Shown in pieces: positions 11,969 to 21,820 of a DNA stretch of 64,000 nt. The stretch spans positions 1 to 64,000 of the forward strand of contig PYSS01000143.1 in assembly GCA_003049465.1 (NCBI GenBank), read 5' to 3'. Source of the DNA: Magnaporthiopsis rhizophila (lineage: Eukaryota > Ascomycota > Sordariomycetes > Magnaporthales > Magnaporthaceae). Position numbers and translations under genes: made by a program. Below the pieces are notes generated by a model. It worked only from the letters and a program-made list of their open reading frames with translations. It was not told the DNA's origin and made no database searches. Numbering within the stretch: the first letter of the stretch is position 1; every line of letters begins with the position of its first letter.

Positions 11969-12968
11969 GGTCGCGGCGGCTGTTGAGGCCCAGACGTAGT
12001 GAAACGCTGCTGTCACGGTGAGAGCTATTTCCACCTGCCTTTCTCTTTTAGCATTATGCAGAGATAAGCAAGTCGTGCTACATATCTGCATGCCCGTTTT
12101 CCAAGCGTGGACACGAGACTGGAGCAGCCGAGGCTGGAATATCAAAAAGTCAGACGAGACCCGCCCAGCTGAGTGCCGATGGTACGGGAGATTACTGATC
12201 ACCAGATCTGATCGTGGGGGCCAATAGAGAGTGAACTCATCCTCATACCCGACACAGGCTTGGGGTCCCAGCTGCTATCCAACCGCTTCTGGGTTGAGAG
12301 CTGCACCAGGCAACACTGTATTGCAGCCAATCTCTAAGAGGCCTTGCTGCCAAGATAGGTACGTCGGAACATCTGGAATAAGTGGCGGAAACCAGCAGGC
12401 CCGATTTCAATCTCGTATTCGCATCATGAGACTGCCCTATGCTGTTGTGTTCTGTTCTCAACGCGTTCAAGCGGCACATACAGACGCTTTTGCGTGTGTA
12501 CCGAGTACCGCTCTCAAATGTTGCACCCGACCTTGCCGATCACCTAGGAAGTCAAGGGGTTGGAGAGGAAGACGGTATGCCGGTCTACGGCGGGTGCTTT
12601 TCTCCGTACCTGCCGACGAACTTTGCCGATGCGCTGCACCGAAATAGGCAAGAGGCCGTTAGTTCTGCACACCCGCCACCCCTCCCCCTGGCTCGAGCTG
12701 TTGGCCATACACTGCAGCGGCGTCAGGGGTACTAGTATTGCTCGAGGCCAGGCAGCAGTTTAAACTTCTCGCTTGGCTTTTACGCCGAGCACCGCCGTCA
12801 GAGTTGTGCGCAGAAATATCTCTTGGCGAGTAGATGACGGTTATAATGAGGCCCTGAGGTGGAAGTAGAAATTCCCCGATATGGAATATAGATATGAACA
12901 AGGTTCAATCACGCAAGAAAAATGCACAATAAGAAACATCATCATAACAGATAGTTCGCAAAGAGAAC
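11237..12968. other. Intergenic region, no gene seen
   Basis: About 1.7 kb with no convincing coding frame. It contains the 3' end of the thioesterase transcript on the left and the promoter of the Zn2Cys6 gene on the right. The only distinct element is a 33-nt T run at 11935-11967. Confidence 0.6.
11935..11967. repeat. Poly(T) homopolymer, 33 nt
   Basis: Uninterrupted run of T in the spacer. On the minus strand it would be a poly(A) tail trace, but no retroposed gene relic was recognised next to it. Confidence 0.9.
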
Positions 12969-15338
12969 ATGAATCCACCGCAAGAATTACGCGTCTCCCA
13001 GGGGCTCGCCCCGTCACCGGCGCTGCTACATCCCTCTGCCGCCGCCGCCACCACGGCCACCACCAGCCCCGAAGCCCCCAAGCGGAGACGCATCAGCCGG
13101 CCTAAAGTGAAAAGCGGCTGCATAACATGCAAGAAGAGACACGTCAAGTGCGACGAGGCGAAGCCGATCTGCGGCCGCTGCGTCAAAGCCTCAGTCGAGT
13201 GTCTCGGCTACCACGACGGCGGCGGGACGTCCGAGGATGGCAGAAGCGGCAGGAGGAAGCGGCAAAGGCGCCCCGACGTTCCCGTCCGCACCCTCCTTCC
13301 CCGGCCGGCGCCACCACCACAGCCCTCAGCAAGCCGGTCGCCATCACCATCGCCGTACGGCACCAGGAGAACGAGCGACGGCGGCAGCAGCACAGCGTAC
13401 GTGCTCTCGCCGGCTGCTTCTCCACCCCCCGCCATTTCTCCGCTCCCGCCGCCGCCGCTGCCGTCCAGCCCATCGCTGTCGTCTTCTTCGTCCTGCTACA
13501 CCGACCCCGCCGACGGCGACGCTGACGGCGACGCCGCGTACCTCAATCTTTTCCACAACACCCTCTCCCGCGCCCTAGCCGGCCCCATCCCATCCCGCTT
13601 CTGGTCACGGACTGTGCCGCGCGAGATGGAGCGCGACAGCTGCGTTCGGTCGGCCGTGCTGGCCATCGCAGCCCTGGCTGCGAGCAGGATGCCACTGCTG
13701 CGTCCTGGCCACGACAGTGTCGGCGGTGGTGGCGGGCCGGCTTCGTTCGGCCTCAAGATGACGCGCCACAGGACGGTGCGCGACCGCCACCACCAGACGG
13801 CGATAGCGCACTACACGGAAGCGGTGTCGGCGTTTCGCGAGCGCATGGGCGGCAGTACGTCGCCGTGTCCACCGAGGAGCGTGTTGATCGCGACGGTGCT
13901 GTTCGTCACGTACGAGCTGCTGCAGGGCAACGATGATGCGGCCGATGGGCTGATCATGAGCGGCATGAACTTGCTGAGGGACTCGCTGGGGATAATAGGA
14001 GGCGACGGCGGCGCTGTGGATGTTGGAAGCGCAACGACGGCAATCAGGGGGCCACCACCCATGCTGCTGTTACCGGAAGCAGTGTCTGAAGGAGGCAGTG
14101 CTGGGTCGTGGGGCGAGCGGTTGAGCAGTGTCGACCTTTACAACAAGAACGACGAGTTTGGAAACGGAAGTTTCACCTATGTCAACTCCTTTTCCTCCAG
14201 AGACGATGACAACGACGACGAGAACGATGACTACGACGAAGACGACGACATGCACGAGATCGAGCACATACTCCCACGCCTCTCCGTCCTCGGCGGCATG
14301 TGCGCCTTCTTCCCGCGCCAGCAGGACGAGAGGGCGGTGGCGCTGCTGAGGACGACACCCAAAAGCGAATTCCCGCCACCGCCATCACAACATGGCAATA
14401 TCGAGCAGCTCGCTTCCATGTGGAGCGACTTCAGCACACGGTGTCTGATATGGGCGAGGCGGCGGGCCTGGCTCGGCCAAAGCCACGTCCGAAGCAGCGG
14501 CCTGCTGCCGTCTGCTGCGGCCGAAGAGGACCCGGCGTCGCTCCTGGCGGCGCAGCGCGAGTTCAGGGCGCTTCTGGGCCGGTGGCGTTCCGTCTTGGCA
14601 GAGTACCAGGCAATGGAGGCGGCGGCGACGGGCAGTGAGGAGCTGTTTTGTCCCTCCACCTCTTCATACACCGGCGAGGACGGCAGCAACAACAACAACA
14701 ACAACCCCTTGCTAGGGCAACAGCGGCCTTGGAGCAGCAGCAATAGCCTCTTGGACTCGGCGCCCAAGCAGCAGCAATCAGAAACGATGCATGCCCTCTC
14801 GGCGATGGAGCTTCACGTACTTTTCTGCGACACGTTCGTCGCGGGCTGCCTCGACCCGACAACGCTGACGTATGACACGTTAACCAGCATCTTTGCGGAG
14901 ATGATAAGCCTGGCCAGGGGGCTGCTTCCTCTCCGACGGAGACAAGGGCTGGAGCAACAGCACAGCGCAGCGTCGTCGCTTGACGGCAGCACGAGTCTCG
15001 GCTTTGCTCTAGGCGCGGGGCCAGTCGCGCCAATGGCTTTCGTGGCGGCGCACTGCCGCGACCGCGCGCTGCGTATGGAGGCTATCGAGCTGCTGTGCCT
15101 CGGCGAGCAGCGGGAGGGTATCCATGACGCGCGGGCGCAGGCGGTGGGGTTGCTGGCGCTTGTCGGGCTCGAGGAGGAAGGCGGCCTTGGCGGTAGTGCG
15201 GCGCCTCCGCTCGAGAGCCGCTATGTCTGGTCCGGCGCCAGATACATGGAGGGAAGTAAGCTTGTTGCGCAGTTCACGGGCCTCGTGCCGGGCAGCCTGG
15301 GAAACGCTGTCGTGCGGGAGATGGTTTTAGAATTGTAG
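12969..15338 (+). CDS. Zn2Cys6 (Gal4-type) fungal transcription factor
   Basis: An uninterrupted 789-aa frame. After a basic stretch (KRRRISRPKVK) the zinc cluster runs from Cys51 to Cys78 with spacing C-x2-C-x6-C-x6-C-x2-C-x6-C, which is canonical: SGCITCKKRHVKC then CGRCVKASVEC. This is followed by a Pro/Ser/Ala-rich linker. The rest resembles the regulatory domain of the Fungal_trans_2 group: LNLFHNTLSRALAGP, RDSCVRSAVLAIAALAAS, an HYTEAVSAFRERM helix and SVLIATVLFVTYELLQGN. An acidic run rich in Asp (about residues 412-428) and an Asn run (about 575-580) look like low-complexity inserts. The protein should bind DNA as a dimer in the nucleus; its targets cannot be read from sequence. The neighbouring ACC deaminase gene, in the same orientation 716 bp downstream, is a possible but unproven target. 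Confidence 0.9.
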   Translation: MNPPQELRVSQGLAPSPALLHPSAAAATTATTSPEAPKRRRISRPKVKSGCITCKKRHVKCDEAKPICGRCVKASVECLGYHDGGGTSEDGRSGRRKRQRRPDVPVRTLLPRPAPPPQPSASRSPSPSPYGTRRTSDGGSSTAYVLSPAASPPPAISPLPPPPLPSSPSLSSSSSCYTDPADGDADGDAAYLNLFHNTLSRALAGPIPSRFWSRTVPREMERDSCVRSAVLAIAALAASRMPLLRPGHDSVGGGGGPASFGLKMTRHRTVRDRHHQTAIAHYTEAVSAFRERMGGSTSPCPPRSVLIATVLFVTYELLQGNDDAADGLIMSGMNLLRDSLGIIGGDGGAVDVGSATTAIRGPPPMLLLPEAVSEGGSAGSWGERLSSVDLYNKNDEFGNGSFTYVNSFSSRDDDNDDENDDYDEDDDMHEIEHILPRLSVLGGMCAFFPRQQDERAVALLRTTPKSEFPPPPSQHGNIEQLASMWSDFSTRCLIWARRRAWLGQSHVRSSGLLPSAAAEEDPASLLAAQREFRALLGRWRSVLAEYQAMEAAATGSEELFCPSTSSYTGEDGSNNNNNNPLLGQQRPWSSSNSLLDSAPKQQQSETMHALSAMELHVLFCDTFVAGCLDPTTLTYDTLTSIFAEMISLARGLLPLRRRQGLEQQHSAASSLDGSTSLGFALGAGPVAPMAFVAAHCRDRALRMEAIELLCLGEQREGIHDARAQAVGLLALVGLEEEGGLGGSAAPPLESRYVWSGARYMEGSKLVAQFTGLVPGSLGNAVVREMVLEL

Positions 15339-16054
15339 CGGCTGCATTCTAGACGGACTGTTTTAAATGCCCTTTGTGGCACATGTCGAAATCATACCCA
15401 GCTCTTCAAGACTAACTGGCCGGACAGATGGTTGATGATAACATGCAAGTAAAGATGCGGACGATGGACATGAGGAAGCGAGGCGGCTTGGCCGAGATCG
15501 GGCCAGAATAAGGGGTACGGTGTCGTGACGCGATTGCACGCTGTCCTTGTCGAGCCACCGATTACGGCGGCCTTGATGAGGGGTCCAAGGGATCGCAAAA
15601 TGGGGCTTTTCCTCCGGCGTTCCGGGCTGTGTTCAAGCCCCGACGGGAAACTACACGCACACCCTGCTGCCGACGGGACCGGTTATCAAAGCGAGAGTAG
15701 ACCGTCTTGAGTGCTGACTGTTTCGATTGCTTGATGATATCGGCGCGGGTACTCGCGGCCAACATGTGGCTCCTTCAAGCTACCACCCCACAGCTGGAGC
15801 GAACGGGCGTATCGCAGTAGGCCGATGGGCCTCCGAAATGGCACGGAGATGCGGCCGAGAGAAGGCCAAGCATCGCACCACTCGAACCCCTCCTTTATGC
15901 CTGACTCGAATTTATACGAGGGGAAGCGCTCTATCCTAGTTGACAGATACACGAGCTACCTGATCATACCTGTTGCTGGCGTCAGTTACGCAGCGAGACG
16001 GTACTTTGACCAGCATACAAGCCATAGTTGCGTAACTACGCGAGACTCAACAAG
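15339..16054. other. Intergenic region, no gene seen
   Basis: Spacer between two plus-strand genes, holding the 3' UTR of the transcription factor and the promoter of the ACC deaminase. No distinctive motif or coding frame was found. Confidence 0.6.
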
Positions 16055-17205
16055 ATGAGCACCCTCGACCTGAGGCTCCCCGAGCCCTTTGCTAGCATCC
16101 CGCGGGAGACGTTGACTTTTGGGCCGTCGCCCATCCAGCACCTCCCCCGCATATCCGAGGCCCTTGGTGGGAAGGTCAACGTATACGCCAAGCGGGACGA
16201 TTGCAACTCAGGCCTAGCGTATGGCGGCAACAAGACGCGCAAGCTCGAGTGAGTCTTCTTTCTCCGCTCTTCTCCCGCTTTGTTTGCTTTCTTTTTTCTC
16301 CCGTGGTCGGAAAGCACTAAAGAGATATTTGTACGGTTGGTAGGTACCTCGCGGCGGATGCCCTGGCCAAGAAGGCCGACACGCTCGTCTCCATCGGCGG
16401 CGTGCAGTCCAACCACACTCGCCAAGTCGCGGCCACGGCCACAAAGCTGGGACTGCAGGCGGTGCTGGTGCAGGAGCATTGGGTGCCTGATTGGTCCGAC
16501 CCAGTCTACGGCAAAATCGGCAACATCCAGCTGTCGAGGCTGATGGGCGCCGACGTGAGGCTGGACCCCTCGGGGTTCGGCATCGAGCACAAAAACTCGC
16601 TCGCGGCCGCTGTCGCTGATCTGGAGGCGAAGGGCAAGAAGCCGTACTCGATCCCGGCGGGCGCGAGCGACCACCCGCTGGGCGGATTGGGTTTCGCGCG
16701 GTGGGCGTTCGAGGTGGAGGCGCAGGAGAAGGAGCTGGGCATCTTCTTCGACACGGTTATCGTTTGCGCCGTCACGGGATCAACCTTTGCGGGCATGGTG
16801 GCGGGCTTCAAGCTGGCGCAGAAGCGCAATGGCTCCAAGCCCCGCCGGGTGATTGGCATCGACGCGTCCGCGACTGTGCCGCAGACGCGCGAGCAGGTGC
16901 TGCGGATCGCGAGGGTGACGGGCTCCAAGATCGGACTCGAGGACGACGACAACGTGACCGACGCCGATATCGAGCTGGATGACCGCTACCACGGCGGCAC
17001 CTACGGCGTGCCCGACGCGCGCACCATCGAAGCCATCAAGTTTGGCGCCAGCACCGAGGCTTTCATCACGGATCCCGTCTATGAGGGCAAGTCGTTGGCC
17101 GGCATGATGGACATGATACGCAACGGCGACATCAAGCCCGGCAGCAACGTGCTGTATGCCCACCTAGGCGGCCAGCTGGCGCTCAACGCCTACTCGGAGA
17201 TGTAG
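16055..17205 (+). CDS. acdS: 1-aminocyclopropane-1-carboxylate deaminase
   Basis: Two exons (16055-16248 and 16344-17205) with a 95-nt GTGAGT..TAG intron inside a Glu codon give 351 aa. The protein matches PLP-dependent ACC deaminase / D-cysteine desulfhydrase enzymes of fold type II: the PLP lysine is Lys60 in YGGNKTRKLEY, followed by SIGGVQSNHTRQVAA, the phosphate-cradle-like VTGSTFAGMVAGF, and YHGGTYGVPDA. The continuous similarity to true ACC deaminases (IPAGASDHPLGGLGFARWAFE) favours that activity, which splits the ethylene precursor into ammonia and 2-oxobutanoate in the cytosol. Desulfhydrase activity on D-cysteine remains possible. Fungal copies of this family are often discussed as of bacterial origin; here the gene has an intron and local base composition, so any transfer is old. 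Confidence 0.88.
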
Positions 17206-18408
17206 ACGATCCCGTGGTATAAAGGTCCAGCGCCGGCCCGTTAATGGGTGGTCAACAGAAGTTGAGGCCGTAACTCCAATCCCAGAGTGACACAAAATCA
17301 AGAGGTGATACTTGCGTCTCGTTTGACGACACCTGCCGGCCACGTGCGTCATGTGCCTGTGCGCAACTGCACCCGTATCTTATGCGGGATAAGGTTGTTG
17401 ATTCATCCCGTCGTCCATGTGGCTGTTGTTGCTGTGCTATCCTCGGCTGCCAAAGGGGGCAATCAACGCGATGGCCTGGATTGTTGAGGGGGCGCGGCGG
17501 TAAATGGCTGGGAAGGTTACGCCCGAAGTTTCCCAAGCTGTGTCACCCGCAGCAGAGAGGGGTGAGATCTCGATTCCGAGGCCAGAATGCACGCAATCAG
17601 GTCCGGTTGGCACCAGCAAAAAGGGGCACTCACATAGCAGCACGTTCCCTGCATGCGAATCTCCACTTACCCCACCAATTGATCATTGGAGCTACCATTT
17701 TTTTTGGTGAGCCGCCGTCCGTTTTGTCAATGGGTGGGGCAAGCCTATCAGAAGGAGTGACCGCAAGAAAAAAAAATCATGACCCGCGGATTTCTTTCTC
17801 GAGTTTCCAGAGAAAAACTCAGAAAAGTTCTCAAAATGGGGACCTGCCGGGCTTGCCACGACTTGAGCATTGACGCTTCTCCAGGTCGTCCTGCTCAACA
17901 CTTCCCTCCTTGATCTTCGACGTCCGTCTGGCCACGAGCCACGAGCCCGAGCCCTCCATCTCTCGCGCCTCCGTGCGGCTTGGCAGCATCCTCCGGTAGC
18001 GGCGGACGAGATTTGATCGGCACGCCGAGATATCGGAGAAGCGCCCACGATTCAAAGGGTGCCAGAGCCAGAGCAAGGTTTGTCTATGCCTCCAGATTCA
18101 AGAAACCGTCATCTTGGCAAAGCATTTCTTCAATTCCATGATGATCTTCAAAATATAATGCTTGACTTCCGAGCACACGATGCGGAAAAAAGTTTTTATG
18201 ATCTGAACTCCTCCGTCGCTACTTTGGTTCCTTGACGAGCCGCCTCAACAACCAACCCCACCGATTCGCAAACCATCTGCCTATAAACGTCGTCGTTGCC
18301 AACCCGAAACTGACCTTGCTGTCTGTTGCTTCCTTCCAGGTTTCCTTTTGCCTTAGCGGGCGCCTATACTAAATAACCCGACCGCCTCCGCGTATCATAC
18401 CCAACATA
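17206..18408. other. Intergenic region, no gene seen
   Basis: A 1.2-kb spacer between the ACC deaminase and ADE4. The right end is the ADE4 promoter and leader. No coding frame is convincing; frames present are short and overlap on opposite strands. Confidence 0.6.
18282..18287 (+). promoter_or_regulatory. Possible TATA box of ADE4
   Basis: TATAAA, 122 nt upstream of the ADE4 start codon, followed by a pyrimidine-rich stretch (18321-18352) like those at fungal transcription start sites. Confidence 0.4.
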
Positions 18409-20447
18409 ATGTGCGGTATTCTCGGCCTGATCCTGGGCCATGTTGACGATCCCAAGACACCTTGCCTCGGCGCCGGTGATCTTCATGAGGCCCTGTACTT
18501 CCTACAACACCGCGGCCAAGATGCTAGCGGCATCGCCATGTGTACTGCTGCGGGGCGCATCTACCAGTGCAAGGGCAATGGCATGGCATCCAAGGTCTTC
18601 CTGGAGGGAAAGCGTATACCCGATCTCCCGGGATTCATGGGCATCGGCCACCTTCGCTACCCGACCGCCGGCACGAGCTCGTCCGCCGAATCGCAGCCTT
18701 TCTACTGCAATTCACCCTACGGTCTGGCTCTCAGCCACAACGGAAACCTGATCAACGCCCCCGAGCTGGCGTACTTCCTCGACAAGACCGCCCACCGCCA
18801 CGTCAACACGGACAGCGACAGCGAGCTGATGCTGAACATCTTTGCTAGCGAGCTCAACGAGACTGGAAAGTCCCGCGTGAACGAGGAGGATCTGTTCAAG
18901 GCTCTGGGCCGCATGTACCAGCGCTGCAAGGGCGCATGGGCCTGTACCGCTTTGGTTGCTGGCTATGGGATTCTCGGCTTCAGGGATCCCAATGGCATCC
19001 GGCCGCTTGTCATGGGCAGCCGGCCATCCAAGACTCTAGAGGGCGCCACCGACTACATGCTGGCGTCGGAAGATGTCGCACTCCGCCAGCTGGGCTTCTC
19101 TGACATCAAAGACATCATGCCCGGCCAGGCCGTCTTCATTGGCAAGGGTCGGCAGCCTGTCTTTCACCAGGTCCAGGAGCCCGCGGCCTACACTCCGGAT
19201 ATCTTCGAGTTTGTATAGTATGCCGCCCCCATGTCTGGCCTGACATCTGCAGAAAAAGTTTTGCTCTTCGCCTATACTAACATCTGTGTTTGTAGCTTCG
19301 CCCGTCCGGATACTACAATGGACGGAATCTCGGTGTACAGGTCGCGTCAAAACATGGGCAAAATGCTTGCCCAGAGGATCCGCACCGAGCTCGGAGAGGA
19401 AGCCATCAAGGACATTGACGTTGTTATCCCGATTCCGGAGACGTCCAATGTCTCGGCAGCTGTCGTCTCTGAGACTCTGGGCAAGCCATTGTGCCATGCG
19501 TTCGTGAAGAACCGCTATGTTTTCAGAACATGTGAGCCTGGTACATTCCGCGCACTTGCACGCCGCGAGCACATTCTAATATCTGTGGTTCTTCAAGTCA
19601 TCATGCCAGGTCAGGGAGCCAGGACCAAGAGCGTGCGGAGAAAGCTGAGCGCGATGGCATCTGAGTTCCGGGGTCGATGTGTGTTGCTTGTCGACGACAG
19701 CATAGTCCGTGGCACGACCAGCCGCGAGATTGTGAGCATGGCGAGGGAATCTGGCGCGCGCAAAGTCATTTTTGCTAGCTGTGCGCCGCCTATCACACAC
19801 CCGCACATCTAGTGAGTTTTCGCCCGTCTGGTGGATGGATACGGCAGTGGCGTGCAAGGCGTCAGCTGCTGACTGCTCCCAGTGGCATCGACCTGGCATC
19901 GCCCAGTGAGCTGGTCGCTCACAAGCGAGACCGTTTCGATATTGCCAAGCATATCGGGGCCGAGGAGGTCATTTACCAGGATCTTGACGACCTGAAGGCC
20001 GCTTGCGCAGAGCTCTCCCCGCGCGACCCGAAAACACAGGATTTCGAGGTGGGCGTCTTCTGCGGCAAGTATGTGACGCCTGTGCCTGACGGCTACTTCG
20101 AGCATCTCAACGACCTGAGGGGAAAGAAGAGGAAGATCCATGCCTTGGAGGGCTCTACATCAGGCCGAAGCGGCTCACTCGCCGGTAACAGCGGCCCTGT
20201 CCTGCTTTCCATCTCGAGCGCTGCTCTTGGGCCGGTCTCTCCCCCGGCGACGCGGCAGGACGGCGGGGCACCCAGCAGCACGAGTGGGTCGCCTGTCCTT
20301 TCTCGGGTGCCTCTGGCTTCTCCCATGGACCGCCAAGACATCAGGTCAGTTGAAGCCCAGAGATGAGAGGACAAACCGGCAACACACATGATTTAAACTA
20401 ACCAGTGAATCATCAGTCTTCACAACGTCGCAACCGAGCAACCCTGA
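18409..20447 (+). CDS. ADE4: Amidophosphoribosyltransferase (glutamine PRPP amidotransferase)
   Basis: Five exons (18409-19217, 19296-19531, 19598-19811, 19883-20344, 20417-20447), 583 aa. The first step of de novo purine synthesis: PRPP plus glutamine to 5-phosphoribosylamine. The N-terminus MCGILG gives the Ntn-type catalytic Cys2 after Met removal; the glutaminase domain shows HRGQDASGIA, GHLRYPTAG and LSHNGNL. The PRTase domain carries the PRPP loop VLLVDDSIVRGTT. The introns restore conserved joints: VYFARPD, RTFIMPGQ and HIYGIDLASP. Without the last intron (GTCAGT donor, CTAAC branch near 20397, CAG acceptor) the frame ends in RSVEAQR; spliced, it ends DISLHNVATEQP, which better fits fungal relatives. 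About 60 Ser/Ala/Pro-rich residues precede this end and are typical of filamentous fungal copies. Confidence 0.95.
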
Positions 20448-21820
20448 GTGTATCCCGCTCGTGAATGGTTATTGTTCGCGCTGATAATCTAGGGCAACAA
20501 CCCGCCGAGCATCGAGGAGGGGCCATGCTTTGGTGGAGCGGTATTTGGACCGACGGGAAAGTCCACCTTGGAGGCCGGGCAGACATTGGCTAGCCCGCAT
20601 GTGGCCGGCGTTGATCTCGGACAGGCGTTTATAGTGGACGACATGTCTAGACCTGCGATGCGAGATGTACGATCCACGTTGCCGCATCTATAGATAGACA
20701 CGGGTTGCGGAGTAGCTCAATTCAAAAGCGTCTGATTCAACCTGCCATCAGGGTCTGGAATTCCGAGACCATGGTGTGTCCCAGCCATCCTGTCGAGAGT
20801 TCAGACGAGCCTTGAGGCTAAGTCACCCCCCTGCATGGCCCTATAGTAGGCTCCGACTAAGGAACAATGCGTTCCGCCACGGGCCGCCTGATCCCTCGAC
20901 GCGGCTTTTGCTCGGCAGTTAGCTGGTTTCGAGGTTTCTTCTGGTCAGGTCCCTCCATATCCCCAAGCCGGTTCGTTGGCTGCTTGCATGCGAGAAGGAG
21001 GGTGTTGTTTTCCATGCTTGGGAAGCGGAATCCAGGGCAGGTACCCTCTTCCCGCAGTCAAGACATTCATTCTCGGCAGATTGCTTTTTCCGCCATCCGT
21101 CTGATCAGCGTCTAGCTCAGGTACTGCCCCCGAGCCTCTGTCCCAGTCCTGATGCGAAGCGGATGCAGCCAGCCGTCATTCACTCGGCACCCAAGCGGCC
21201 ATCGGTCCAAAGAAATCACGCTGGCCAAAGTTTCCTCGAACTCGATTCACGGCCGGCTCACTCGGGACGATGGCCAACAAGCTAGGATGACGTGTGTACC
21301 GGCTTCAGCTTTGCCACAGCAAATCCATCTCGAATTCCACGGCATTCCTTGTTGGCACGAAATTCCTCGGGTAGATTGCCGAGTATTCGATGCTATCTTT
21401 CGATTCTGAACACCTGGATATCGGGAAAACCAACACAGGCAGCAACTTGAATGAATTCGCGGGTATCATCAGGAGCTCCCAGGAAAGGAAGGAGTGTCGA
21501 ATTCACTGTTCAGCCCTTCCTTTCCCCTCCACCAATACGGGCTGCTTCTATCGGAAGTGCCACATCAGCCGCTTGACCCCCGTCACTCCGATCTCATTGC
21601 TTTTTATTTTCCTTCGTTCTTCTTCCTTTACTCAACCACGTCAGGGAATCATGCGCGCAAGGTAATAAAACTGCAACCCGCGCAACAAACGGACTACCTA
21701 CTACAAAGTGGCACCACCCGAGTTTATAGCACTCGACTTGTGTGTGCATGGTTCTCCCCGACTAACAACGCCCCAACGACGGCAGCCCTGGGCAATAAAG
21801 TCTAGGTCAGCAAATACGTC
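20448..21820. other. Intergenic region, no gene seen
   Basis: A 1.37-kb spacer with no convincing coding frame. A cloverleaf-like stretch near 20700-20775 was considered as a tRNA relic and set aside. The right end is a T/C-rich promoter stretch of the glycosylase gene. Confidence 0.6.

Noticed and set aside
20700..20775. Cloverleaf-like stretch with TAGCTCAATT, a CTGAT/ATCAG stem and a GGTCT/AGACC stem, resembling a tRNA.
   Set aside because: The anticodon loop would be 10 nt, the T loop is a palindrome without the GGTTCRANTCC B box, and the acceptor ends do not pair. At most a heavily mutated relic.
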